From NCBI RefSeq assembly GCF_001983165.1, contig NZ_MNPU01000003.1, forward strand, positions 171,942-235,941: a stretch of DNA of 64,000 nucleotides, read 5' to 3'. Under the pieces are notes generated by a model that had not been told where the DNA came from, made no database searches, and saw only the letters and a list, made by a program, of their open reading frames with translations. The translations under genes and the position numbers were made by a program. This document shows positions 26,921 through 34,883 of this stretch, piece by piece. Each line of letters opens with the position of its first letter. Position 1 is the stretch's first letter. The DNA is from Pseudomonas gessardii. Its GTDB lineage: Bacteria; Pseudomonadota; Gammaproteobacteria; Pseudomonadales; Pseudomonadaceae.

Positions 26921-27931
26921 ATGCAAAGACGGCAATTTAGCGGTGGGATGAAAGGCAAGAACCTGCGCTACCTGAACGAAACCCCGGGCCAGGCCCCGCG
27001 CCGGGTGCGTGCGGGGTTTGTGTTGCTGGAGCACTTTTCCCTGCCGGCCTTCACCCAGGCGTTGGACACCCTGATCACCGCCAACCTGCTGCGCCCGGGG
27101 CTGTTCACTTCGCGCACCTTCGGCCTGGACGGGCAGGAGGTGACCAGCGACCTGGGCCTGGTGATTCGCCCGGACGCGCGCCTTGAACACAGCGCGCTGG
27201 CCGACCTCGACCTGCTGGTGATTTGCGGCGGTTATCGCACCCAGCTCAAGGCCGGCGAAAGCTTTATCGAACTGCTCAAGGCCGCCGCGCAGCAGGGCGT
27301 GATCCTCGCCGGCCTATGGAACGGTGCGTGGTTTCTGGGCAAGGCCGGGGTGCTGGACGGCTATCGCTGTGCCATTCACCCGGAACATCGCCCGGCCTTG
27401 ACGGAAATCGCCAAGGCCACCCAGGTCAGCAGCGAGCCCTATGTGATCGATCGCGACCGCCTCAGCGCATCCAGCCCATCCGGTGCGTTCCATATGGCCC
27501 TGGACTGGATCAAGAGCCTGCACGACAAGGCGCTGGTGGAGGGCATCGAAGATATCCTGGCCTTTGAGGAGTCGCGGTACCGGCGGATCAAGCCCGCCGA
27601 AAATATCTGCGTGAGCGCGCCGCTGCGTGAAGTGGTGCGCCTGATGGACGCCAACCTCGAAGAGCCCCTGGCCCTGGAGCAACTGGCGGTGTATGCCGGG
27701 CGCTCGCGACGCCAATTGGAGCGCCTGTTCCGCGAGCAACTGGGCACCACACCGCAGCGCTATTACCTGGAGCTGCGCATCACCGAGGCCCGGCGCCTGT
27801 TGCAGCACACCGAACTGTCTCAGGTCGATGTGCTGGTGGCCTGCGGGTTTGTGTCGCCCAGCCACTTCAGTAAATGCTACAGCGCCTACTTCGGCTACCG
27901 CCCTTCAAAGGAAACCCGGCTGGTGAAATAA
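26921..27931 (+). CDS. GlxA/ArgR-type AraC-family regulator with DJ-1/PfpI-like domain
   Basis: A regulator of about 336 residues with an N-terminal amidotransferase-like (DJ-1/PfpI) domain (DLDLLVICGGYRTQLKAG; GVILAGLWNGAWFLGKAGVLDGYR) and a C-terminal AraC HTH pair (LALEQLAVYAGRSRRQLERLFREQLG; SQVDVLVACGFVSPSHFSKCYSAYFG). The usual nucleophile Cys of class I amidotransferases is absent, as in other GlxA regulators (LWNGAW here). Relatives control arginine, betaine or carnitine use; the target here is unknown. The start is uncertain: 26921 is taken, 26948 is possible. Confidence 0.8.
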   Translation: MQRRQFSGGMKGKNLRYLNETPGQAPRRVRAGFVLLEHFSLPAFTQALDTLITANLLRPGLFTSRTFGLDGQEVTSDLGLVIRPDARLEHSALADLDLLVICGGYRTQLKAGESFIELLKAAAQQGVILAGLWNGAWFLGKAGVLDGYRCAIHPEHRPALTEIAKATQVSSEPYVIDRDRLSASSPSGAFHMALDWIKSLHDKALVEGIEDILAFEESRYRRIKPAENICVSAPLREVVRLMDANLEEPLALEQLAVYAGRSRRQLERLFREQLGTTPQRYYLELRITEARRLLQHTELSQVDVLVACGFVSPSHFSKCYSAYFGYRPSKETRLVK

Positions 27932-27940
27932 CCGCCATTC

Positions 27941-29179
27941 CTACACGGAATGGGTCGCCGGTTTGCTCGCCGGTGTGCGCTTGACGCAATGCGCCAGTGC
28001 CTGCTCAAGATCGGCCAGCAGGTCCGCGATATCCTCCAGCCCCACCGACAACCGTACCAACCCTTCGCCAATCCCATGCTGGGCACGTTCTTCCGGGGTG
28101 TAGGTGGAGTGGGTCATGCTCGCCGGGTGCTGGGCCAGGGATTCGGCATCGCCCAGGCTGACTGCGCGGCTGAACAGCTTGAGCGCGTTCATAAAGCGCC
28201 TGCCCGTGGCGATGCCGCCCTTGAGTTCAAAGGCAATCATGCCGCCTGACAGTTTCATCTGACGTGCTGCCAACTCGTATTGTGGGAAGGAGCGCAGGCC
28301 GGGGTAGGTCACCGACTCGACCGCCGGGTGGGCCTGCAGGGCCTCGGCCACGGCCTGGGCATTGCTGCAATGGCGATCCATGCGCAGGGCCAGGGTTTTG
28401 AGGCCGCGCATCAATAAAAAGGCGTCCTGGGGCGACAGGACGGCCCCCGTCAGGTCCTTCAAGCCTTGCAGGCGAAGGCGCTGTGCCAGGTCGTGGCGGC
28501 TGACGGCGATGCCGGCGGTGATATCGCCATGCCCGCTGAGGTACTTGGTGGCCGAATGCACCACCACATCCGCGCCCAGTTCCAGCGGGCGTTGCAGGTA
28601 GGGGGTGCAGTAGGTGTTGTCGACCACCACGGTGATGTTCGGTTGCTGGTGGGCGATCCTGGCCACGGCGCCAATATCGATCAATTGCAGGTTGGGGTTG
28701 GCCGGGGTCTCGCAGTAGATCATGCGGGTCGCGGGGGAGAGTGCGGCGCGCAGGGCGTCGAGGTCCGACAGGTCGACATGGCGCACCTTGACGCCGAACT
28801 CGCCAATGCCGTGGTGCAGCAGGGCGAAGGTGCAGCCGTACAAAGTCTGGCTGACGATCACCTCATCGCCGGGGCGCAACAAGGTCCAGAAGGTCGCGGC
28901 AATCGCGCCCATGCCGGAACTGAACGCCACCGCCGCCTCGCCGCCCTCCAGGGTGGCCATGCGTGACTCCAGCAGCGCCAGGGTCGGGTTGGAAATGCGT
29001 GTATAAAAGTGCCCGCTTTCTTCGCCGGCAAAACACCCCGCGCCGTATTCGGCGGTAGGGAAGGCGAAGGTCGCCGACAGATAGATCGGCGGCACCAGGG
29101 CACCGTGATGGTCTTGCGCATCGTAGCCGTGGTGAATGGCACGGGTAGAAAAGCCGAATGTGTTGTGTTTATTGTGCAT
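27941..29179 (-). CDS. mdeA: L-methionine gamma-lyase (MdeA)
   Basis: A 412-residue PLP enzyme of the Cys/Met metabolism family that converts methionine to methanethiol, 2-oxobutyrate and ammonia. From memory it follows the P. putida MdeA sequence closely: FSTRAIHHGYDAQDHHGALVPPIY, the Tyr/Cys-bearing SQTLYGCTFALLHHGIGEFG (the Cys that distinguishes methionine gamma-lyases), PLP lysine in VVHSATKYLSGHGDIT, and MTHSTYTPEERAQHGI. The start at 29179 has GGAG eight bases away; an upstream GTG at 29188 does not. It is divergent from mdeR. Confidence 0.92.
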   Translation of the reverse strand: MHNKHNTFGFSTRAIHHGYDAQDHHGALVPPIYLSATFAFPTAEYGAGCFAGEESGHFYTRISNPTLALLESRMATLEGGEAAVAFSSGMGAIAATFWTLLRPGDEVIVSQTLYGCTFALLHHGIGEFGVKVRHVDLSDLDALRAALSPATRMIYCETPANPNLQLIDIGAVARIAHQQPNITVVVDNTYCTPYLQRPLELGADVVVHSATKYLSGHGDITAGIAVSRHDLAQRLRLQGLKDLTGAVLSPQDAFLLMRGLKTLALRMDRHCSNAQAVAEALQAHPAVESVTYPGLRSFPQYELAARQMKLSGGMIAFELKGGIATGRRFMNALKLFSRAVSLGDAESLAQHPASMTHSTYTPEERAQHGIGEGLVRLSVGLEDIADLLADLEQALAHCVKRTPASKPATHSV

Positions 29180-29302
29180 GTCGGACACTCCTTATTTCCT
29201 ACAATGCTATGCTCATAATCGAGGCCGAACGTTGCCTACTTTGCCGAAAAAAACCGTTGGCGAAGGATGAAACCCCATAAAAATAATGATTTGAGGCAAG
29301 AC

Positions 29303-29773
29303 ATGCCCAGCCATCTGGACCGTACCGACAAAGCCCTGCTCAACGCCCTGCAAGGCAACGCCCGCCTGACCGTCGCCGAACTGGCCGAGCGGGTGTCCCT
29401 GACCACCTCGCCGTGCTGGCGCCGGGTCAAGAACCTTGAAGACAGTGGCGTGATCAGCGGCTACCAGGCGATCCTCTCGCCCAAGGCCCTGGGCTACGGG
29501 GTCACGGCTTTTGTCAGCATCATGATGGACACCCACTCCAAGGAAATCGCCCGGGCGTTTGAACAGCGGCTGCTGGACATCCCGGAAATCGTCGCCTGCC
29601 ATAACGTGTCCGGGCGTTATGATTTTTTGCTGGAAGTGGTGGCCAAGGACCTGGAGTCCTTTGGCGAGTTCGCCCGCGAGGTGTTGCAGACATTGCCGTG
29701 CGTGAAGGAAATCTATTCGAGCTTTTCCTATAAGTCGGTCAGGCCGTTGCGGGTGATCCCGTTGCCGGGGTGA
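29303..29773 (+). CDS. mdeR: Lrp/AsnC-family regulator, MdeR-like
   Basis: A 156-residue Lrp-type regulator: N-terminal HTH (DRTDKALLNALQGNARLTVAELAERVSLTTSPCWRRVKNLEDSG) and C-terminal RAM effector domain (YGVTAFVSIMMDTHSKEIARAFEQRLLDIPEIV; NVSGRYDFLLEVVAKDLESF). It is divergent from mdeA, the same arrangement as P. putida mdeR-mdeA, where MdeR activates mdeA. The start at 29303 follows GAGG at a good distance; an upstream ATG at 29267 overlaps its only purine-rich tract. Confidence 0.87.
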   Translation: MPSHLDRTDKALLNALQGNARLTVAELAERVSLTTSPCWRRVKNLEDSGVISGYQAILSPKALGYGVTAFVSIMMDTHSKEIARAFEQRLLDIPEIVACHNVSGRYDFLLEVVAKDLESFGEFAREVLQTLPCVKEIYSSFSYKSVRPLRVIPLPG

Positions 29774-29813
29774 TGGCTGTATCCGCGTGTGACCAAAGGT
29801 CTACGAAGTGCCG

Positions 29814-29827
29814 TTTCCTATAGGAAA
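29814..29827. promoter_or_regulatory. Perfect 14-bp palindrome upstream of serralysin-like gene
   Basis: TTTCCTATAGGAAA is an uninterrupted palindrome about 105 bases upstream of the protease start. This size and symmetry suit a dimeric regulator. No known Pseudomonas box was recognised in it. Confidence 0.4.
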
Positions 29828-29933
29828 TGCAGACCGTTCGTGATACCCCAGCGGGTACGGATCCTTCAAGGTTCAGTCTGCGGAGCGTACTCAACCGTGC
29901 GCCCCGGATCTGAAACTTCAAGGAGCCACCGCC

Positions 29934-31349
29934 ATGTCGACCTCTGCAATGCAAGGTAGCCCGCTGTTCCGAACGATTGACCAGTTTCGCCATCGCGATG
30001 ATCGCGGTGGCGGCATCCAGCACAATGGCTTGCCATCCAAGACCACTGAAGAGGCGGCCCAATCGCTATGGCGTGCCAGTTCGGGCTGGCCGGACAAGAA
30101 CGGTGACGGTATCCGCCAGGTCTCCTACACGTTTCGCCCCGCGCCTGCCGACCCCAAGGCGGTCTGGCAGAAAATGACCGGGTTCACCCATATCCTCGAA
30201 AATCAAAGGCAACAAACCAGGCGCAGCCTTGAGTCCATTGCGGATGTGGCGAACGTCACGTTCAGCGAAGGGCCGAAGACAGCCAACAGCGATGGGCACA
30301 TTACCCTCGGCAATTATGGGCAAATGATCGGCAGCAATGGCAAGCCCCAGAGCGGCTACTCCTTTGCAGTCCTGCCGGGCAGCAGCCGTGGTGGCGAAGT
30401 GTGGTTTTTAAGCACGGATGACGATCAGTACATGGTCAATGCGACCCTTGGCGATGCGGGGCGGCACACGATTATCCATGAGCTGGGGCACGCCATGGGG
30501 CTGCGGCATCCCGGTCACTACGATGCCAGCGCTCCCCATGCCCAATTCGATTTCCATGAAGACTCGCAAAGCCATACCAACATGAGTTACCGGGGCGAGC
30601 GTACCGGCTATATGCGGCATGACGGTTTTCGTTCATCGGCGCCGCAACTGGACGATATAACGGCTTACCAACGCCAATATGGCGCAAATTTCAAGACCCG
30701 TAATGACGACACCACCTATGGCTTCAACTCCAATACGAATCGCGACTTCCTGAGTATCAAGAGTCATGGCGACAAGATGGTCGCTGCCATTTGGGATGGC
30801 GGCGGGACCGACACCCTGGATTTTTCGGGCTATGGCCAGGACCAGAAAATAAGCCTCGGGGCCGGTACGTTTTCTGATGTGGGGGGCCTTAAAGGCAACG
30901 TGGCCATTGCTTATGGCGTGACGATCGAGAATGCCATTGGCGGATCGGGCAACGACTGGCTGGTGGGCAACGCCGCGAATAACGAGCTGCACGGTGGTGA
31001 TGGCGACGATGTGTTCTACGGCGCCGAGGGGGCCGACTCATTGTGGGGGGGCGAAGGCAATGACATCTTTGTCTACGGCAAAACCAACGAGTCCAGCGCT
31101 GCGGCGCCGGACCGGATCCACGACTTTGTCAGTGGGCAAGACCAGGTCGATGTGTCAGGTCTCAGAGCGCAATTGGGCGATAAACCGTTGCAGTTTGTCA
31201 GGCGTTTTTCCGGGGCGAGCGGCGAAGCTATCGTGGACTATGATCCGCTGTTGAACATGAGCACGTTGCAGATTTCTGGGAACCCCAACGAACCGACCTT
31301 CCTGCTGCAGGTGCAGGGACAACTGCGGCGCAGCGATATCATGAGCTGA
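29934..31349 (+). CDS. Serralysin-like RTX zinc metalloprotease
   Basis: A 471-residue secreted metzincin of the AprA/serralysin family. The zinc motif HELGHAMGLRHPGHY lies near residues 181-195 (HExxHxxGxxH plus a following His), the Met-turn NMSYRGE near 217, and glycine-rich calcium repeats (GGSGNDWLV, GGDGDDVFYG, GGEGNDIF) at about 335-380. There is no Sec signal peptide, as expected for type I export with a C-terminal signal. The usual aprDEF exporter and the AprI inhibitor gene are not adjacent, so export would need a system elsewhere. The last residues (RRSDIMS) differ from the usual Asp plus aliphatic ending. Confidence 0.88.
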   Translation: MSTSAMQGSPLFRTIDQFRHRDDRGGGIQHNGLPSKTTEEAAQSLWRASSGWPDKNGDGIRQVSYTFRPAPADPKAVWQKMTGFTHILENQRQQTRRSLESIADVANVTFSEGPKTANSDGHITLGNYGQMIGSNGKPQSGYSFAVLPGSSRGGEVWFLSTDDDQYMVNATLGDAGRHTIIHELGHAMGLRHPGHYDASAPHAQFDFHEDSQSHTNMSYRGERTGYMRHDGFRSSAPQLDDITAYQRQYGANFKTRNDDTTYGFNSNTNRDFLSIKSHGDKMVAAIWDGGGTDTLDFSGYGQDQKISLGAGTFSDVGGLKGNVAIAYGVTIENAIGGSGNDWLVGNAANNELHGGDGDDVFYGAEGADSLWGGEGNDIFVYGKTNESSAAAPDRIHDFVSGQDQVDVSGLRAQLGDKPLQFVRRFSGASGEAIVDYDPLLNMSTLQISGNPNEPTFLLQVQGQLRRSDIMS

Positions 31350-31352
31350 GCA

Positions 31353-32003
31353 CTAAAGGTGCCCAAGGGCGGTGGCCCAGTCCTGGCTGTTCAGTACACC
31401 CAGCACCTTGAGCTTGCCGTTAGCCCTCACCTGGACAAACAGCGAACTGCCGTATTCGGCGCCATCGGCATGGGGATAGCCCAGTACCCGTTCCAGCTCG
31501 CCGATGCATTCGCTGTGGGTGACCAGCAACAGGTTGCGCCCGGCGATCTTGTGGGCAGGCAGTTCGTGCACAAGGGCCGTGCCGCACAAGGTCAAGCGGT
31601 CGGGTAACACATGGGCTTCACCGAACATGAACCGCGAGGTTTGCACCGTGCGCGTGGTGGGGCTGCTCAATACATCGCTGTGGGACATGCCCAGGGTCTG
31701 GAATGCGCTACCCACTGCCGCCGCCGAGACACTGCCGGGGCGGGTCAAGCCATCCGCAGGGCCCAGGCAGGGGTTGTTGGAGCGGTCGCAGCGTTCTTCA
31801 TGGCGCACCAGCACAATCAGGTTGCCACTGCGCCAGGCCGCCAGGGCCCCTGAAGTGACCAGGCGATTGCCGACGCTCAGGTTCTGCGGCGAGGTCGGCC
31901 AGAGTATCGCGCCCATGATCACCAGGCACAGGGTAAGGAGCGCGATGAAACGCAGCCATGACTGTTTGAAGGTGTTTGCCCGGGGCCCTTCTGGGCGATT
32001 CAT
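31353..32003 (-). CDS. Ais-like histidine phosphatase (LPS core heptose-phosphate phosphatase family)
   Basis: A 216-residue protein with one N-terminal membrane anchor (FIALLTLCLVIMGAILW) and a histidine-phosphatase domain. The active-site motif is VLVRHEERCDRSNNPC, very similar to the RHAERCDRSTNQC block of E. coli Ais. Later elements are SSPTTRTVQTSRFMF and the second His in LLLVTHSECIG. Ais removes phosphate from LPS core heptose. The ATG at 32003 gives the anchor right after the start; a longer frame upstream lacks support. It is convergent with the protease gene with a 3-base gap. Confidence 0.8.
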   Translation of the reverse strand: MNRPEGPRANTFKQSWLRFIALLTLCLVIMGAILWPTSPQNLSVGNRLVTSGALAAWRSGNLIVLVRHEERCDRSNNPCLGPADGLTRPGSVSAAAVGSAFQTLGMSHSDVLSSPTTRTVQTSRFMFGEAHVLPDRLTLCGTALVHELPAHKIAGRNLLLVTHSECIGELERVLGYPHADGAEYGSSLFVQVRANGKLKVLGVLNSQDWATALGHL

Positions 32004-32172
32004 GTCAACCACACTCTTCACCCTGGCACCTGAGGCACAGCTGTTTGCGTTGCCGGGCAATTTAGGGGGCGGGGCGTGGTCGGCCAGTGAAAGCGATGTG
32101 AAAAAATTGCCTTGGTTTGTTGCAAGGCCTGCTTGGCTGTGATGGTTTGGCGCGTTTGACGCAGGGGGTAGC

Positions 32173-32201
32173 TTTGCTTGCATTCAATCAAAAAATATAC
32201 T
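32173..32201 (+). promoter_or_regulatory. Sigma70-type promoter overlapped by LexA box
   Basis: A -35-like TTTGCT (32173-32178) and -10-like TATACT (32196-32201) with 17-base spacing, pointing at the secreted protein gene at 32298. The LexA box begins inside the -10 hexamer, a normal position for repression of RNA polymerase binding. Confidence 0.5.
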
Positions 32202-32217
32202 GTACATATATACAGTT
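32198..32217. promoter_or_regulatory. LexA (SOS) box
   Basis: TACTGTACATATATACAGTT matches the consensus TACTGTATATATATACAGTA at 18 of 20 positions and keeps the invariant CTGT-N8-ACAG frame. It lies 80 bases upstream of the ATG of the secreted protein gene and nearly 200 bases upstream of the divergent Ais-like gene. By its position relative to the promoter, the secreted protein is the likely target. Confidence 0.8.
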
Positions 32218-32297
32218 ATCTTCTACAGTCCATCCCAGGTGAACGGATTTCACCGCGCACCCAAGCCACAAATTTTTTAACTATGGATGGATAAAAA

Positions 32298-33755
32298 ATG
32301 AAATCGAAAAAAGCCTTTATGCTAGGCGCGGCCATGGCGGCCTCCTGCTTTGTTTCGGCCTTTGCCCTGGCCGAACAATACCCTGCGCAAGCACCTGCAA
32401 AACTCGCGGCCCAGGCGGTCAAGTCTGCGGTCGATCAGGCGCTTAGAGCGGGTGGCAAGGTTGAGTCGTCGAAGCTGTCGGCCGAACTCAAGCAAAAACT
32501 CAAGGCGGCCAAGGTCGGCAAGTCCAAGGCTGTGGCAAGCAAGGCAGCAGTGAACAGTGAGGCGGTGGAAGCGGTCGTTGACGGTCTGCAAAAACCAAGC
32601 GAACTACAGGGCGCAGCGATTGCGGCCTTTACACCGTTGTTCCCGACGCTTGATATCAATACCCTCTACACCCTCACCGGGGTCGAGACCGGGGCGCAAA
32701 TCGCCTACCACTTCAATCTGCCTACAAGCGCGCGCATCCAGGTCCAACTGCTGAACCAGAGTGCCGGCACCGATATGTCGCTGACCCTGTTCCACGACGA
32801 CGGCCAGGGCAACCTGACACCGCTGGGCACCTCTGATAACGCAGGCAGCGCCGATGAATACCTTAACGGCGTGATGCCTGCCGGCGATTACTACTGGTAC
32901 ATGGTGGCCAACACCGCGAGCAATGCGCAATTCAGTTTTGGCGTGGCGGTGGACAGCAATATCGATGCCTTCGAGCCCAACGACACCGCACAAAGCGCAT
33001 TCGCCCTGCCGGATGCACTGAACCAGGTGACCGGCAACCTCGATAGCGTCAACGATGTCGATTACTTCGACTTCACCTCCCTGCGTGGCCAGGGCGTGGG
33101 CATGTTCCTCGGCGATGACGACGAGGGCACCCGCAACCAGTGGATCTTCGAGCGTTTCGATGGCAACAACTGGGTGGTGATCCAGCCGAACAACACCTCC
33201 ACCTATCCAAGCCTGACCCCTGGCTACATCGTCAAAGTGCGGGTGCGAGCCAACCCGGCGGTAGCCCTCAACCCCAAGGCGCAATACAAGTTGACCCTGG
33301 GGTCGGCGCCGCGCCTGAACCAGAGCAATGTGAACGGCGACAACGTGGTGCGTATCCCCAGTTCGATCATGCAACTGGCCACCCAGGCCTCCCGCAGCCT
33401 GAGTTGGAGCACCCAATGGTCGGACAGTACCGGCGAGCCACTGCGGGGCGTGACCCCGGTGCTCAGGGTCGATAAGCGTTTTGATGACAGTAACCAGTAC
33501 CACTGGGTCAACTACGAGGCCAAGACCGGTATCACCGGTGCGGCATCCGGCAATGTCGACCTGGGCAGTTGCTCCGGCGATCTCAATGTGGTCTACCCGG
33601 ACAGCTCGTCCGGCCAGACGTACAACTGGCGGACCTGGTTCAACATGGGCGGCTGGCGCATTGAACTCAAGGAGTTCCCGGGCGTGGGTGTAGGCGGCAA
33701 TATCACGCAGTACGTCAGCCTGGGGCATATCTGCAGCCAGACCATCGTGCGCTGA
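32298..33755 (+). CDS. Secreted protein with PPC-type beta domains, unknown function, LexA box upstream
   Basis: A 485-residue protein. A signal peptide (FMLGAAMAASCFVSAFALA) is followed by a Lys/Ala-rich, probably helical stretch (residues about 30-105). Then come two pre-peptidase-C-like beta regions (about 115-205 and 210-335; EPNDTAQSA and NDVDYFDF are typical PPC motifs) and a C-terminal beta domain with three cysteines (GSCSGDLN, HICSQ). No catalytic protease or nuclease motif was found, so this is not a PPC tail of a recognisable enzyme. A LexA box overlapping the promoter predicts induction by DNA damage, which is unusual for a secreted beta-rich protein. Function unknown. Confidence 0.8.
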   Translation: MKSKKAFMLGAAMAASCFVSAFALAEQYPAQAPAKLAAQAVKSAVDQALRAGGKVESSKLSAELKQKLKAAKVGKSKAVASKAAVNSEAVEAVVDGLQKPSELQGAAIAAFTPLFPTLDINTLYTLTGVETGAQIAYHFNLPTSARIQVQLLNQSAGTDMSLTLFHDDGQGNLTPLGTSDNAGSADEYLNGVMPAGDYYWYMVANTASNAQFSFGVAVDSNIDAFEPNDTAQSAFALPDALNQVTGNLDSVNDVDYFDFTSLRGQGVGMFLGDDDEGTRNQWIFERFDGNNWVVIQPNNTSTYPSLTPGYIVKVRVRANPAVALNPKAQYKLTLGSAPRLNQSNVNGDNVVRIPSSIMQLATQASRSLSWSTQWSDSTGEPLRGVTPVLRVDKRFDDSNQYHWVNYEAKTGITGAASGNVDLGSCSGDLNVVYPDSSSGQTYNWRTWFNMGGWRIELKEFPGVGVGGNITQYVSLGHICSQTIVR

Positions 33756-33765
33756 CCGCTCCATT

Positions 33766-33801
33766 CCCGTAGGCACTGGCTGGCCAGCCGGCGCCTACGG
33801 G
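33766..33801. terminator. Bidirectional terminator-like hairpin
   Basis: CCCGTAGGC (33766-33774) pairs with GCCTACGGG (33793-33801), and the inner sequence GGCTGGCCAGCC is itself self-complementary. It sits between the convergent PPC-protein and SMP-30-like genes and overlaps the last codons of the latter. No T-run follows. Confidence 0.55.
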
Positions 33802-34883
33802 TTCAACGCCAGTTTCAGCGGCAGCCGCGCCAGGCTGGTGTTCTTCAACGAACCCAGGTACAGCCAGTCGCCAGACTCGCGCGCGCTGGTCACCGGCGAA
33901 TAATTGCCCGCGCTGCCATCCTGCAAGTTAGCGACCACCTGGCCATGCACATCCAACCCCAGTACAAAGGCTTTGCGCTCCACGGGCTTGGGCACCACCA
34001 TCAGCGCTCGCACCACCATCTTGCGTACCGCCGGGTAACCGGCCAAGCCATCGAGCAAGGGATTGCGCGGGGAGTACAGGGCCACCCAGAAGCGGTCGCG
34101 GCCGTTGAAGCTGAGGTTGTCCGGCAGCCCCGGCAGGTTGTCGATAAACAGGTCATGGCTGCCAGCCTTGTCGCCCCTGAGCCAATAGCGACTGATGCGA
34201 TAAGCCCCGGTTTCATTGACCAGCACATAGTCTTCATCCGGCCCCAGCGCCACGCCGTTGGCAAATTGCAACTGATCGAGCAACACCTCGGTCTGGCCGT
34301 TGCGAAAGTCATAGCGCAACAACCGGCCATCGCCACCATGCTCGATCACTGCCTCACCATCCTGGCCATAGCCCCAGCGGCTCGACGCGTCACTGAAGTA
34401 GGCGTAGCGCCCGGCAGCATCCACCGTTACATCATCGGTAAAGCCGAAGGGCAGGCCATTGGCACTAGTGCTCAGGGTGGTCAGTGTGCGCTGGCCGTCC
34501 AGGGCCAGCAGGCCTTTGATCCCATCGGCAATGATCAGGCGCCCGTCCGGGTGTTGGGCCAGGCCCAGCGGCCGGCCCCCGGTCTGGGCCAGCACCTCCA
34601 GGGCCTGGCTGTCGGGCGCGGTGCGGATGATCCGCCCATCATGCAGCCCGGTAATCAGAAACCCCTTGGCATCCACCAGCAACGCTTCAGGCCCGTCGAT
34701 GCCTTGGGCGCCGATGCGCTGGATGCCCTTCAGACGCTGGTTTTCGCGGTAGGGCTCCTCCTGCAGCGACGGGGCCTTGGGCGGTGTCCAATTGACCGGT
34801 TGCACCGGGGTGGGCATCAACAGCAGGAAGGCGACGACCGCGATCAATACCAGTAGCAGCCAGTGACGGATTTTTTGACTCAT
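33795..34883 (-). CDS. SMP-30/strictosidine synthase-like beta-propeller protein, membrane anchored
   Basis: A 362-residue protein with one N-terminal membrane segment (WLLLVLIAVVAFLLLMPTPV), then a six-bladed propeller of the SMP-30/gluconolactonase/strictosidine-synthase group: GPEALLVDAKGFLITGLHDGRI, GRPLGLAQHPDGRLIIAD, GFTDDVTVDAAGRYAYFSDASSRWGY and FANGVALGPDEDYVLVNETGAYRISRYW. The last blocks are typical of the strictosidine synthase (APMAP) branch, whose members often act as lactonases or esterases. It overlaps the upstream desaturase-like gene by 4 bases, so the two work together, probably on a lipid or sterol-like compound. Confidence 0.8.
   Translation of the reverse strand: MSQKIRHWLLLVLIAVVAFLLLMPTPVQPVNWTPPKAPSLQEEPYRENQRLKGIQRIGAQGIDGPEALLVDAKGFLITGLHDGRIIRTAPDSQALEVLAQTGGRPLGLAQHPDGRLIIADGIKGLLALDGQRTLTTLSTSANGLPFGFTDDVTVDAAGRYAYFSDASSRWGYGQDGEAVIEHGGDGRLLRYDFRNGQTEVLLDQLQFANGVALGPDEDYVLVNETGAYRISRYWLRGDKAGSHDLFIDNLPGLPDNLSFNGRDRFWVALYSPRNPLLDGLAGYPAVRKMVVRALMVVPKPVERKAFVLGLDVHGQVVANLQDGSAGNYSPVTSARESGDWLYLGSLKNTSLARLPLKLALNP

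Larger units (their letters stand above)
32004..32297. other. AT-rich divergent intergenic region with SOS promoter
   Basis: A region of just under 300 bases between the Ais-like gene and the secreted PPC-domain protein. It holds the LexA box and the promoter listed separately. The rest has no recognised gene or repeat. Confidence 0.6.

Noticed and set aside
29814..29827. GacA/Lux-box reading of the palindrome upstream of the protease gene
   Set aside because: It does not keep the TGTAAG...CTTACA pattern of GacA boxes or the ACCTG...CAGGT pattern of lux boxes.
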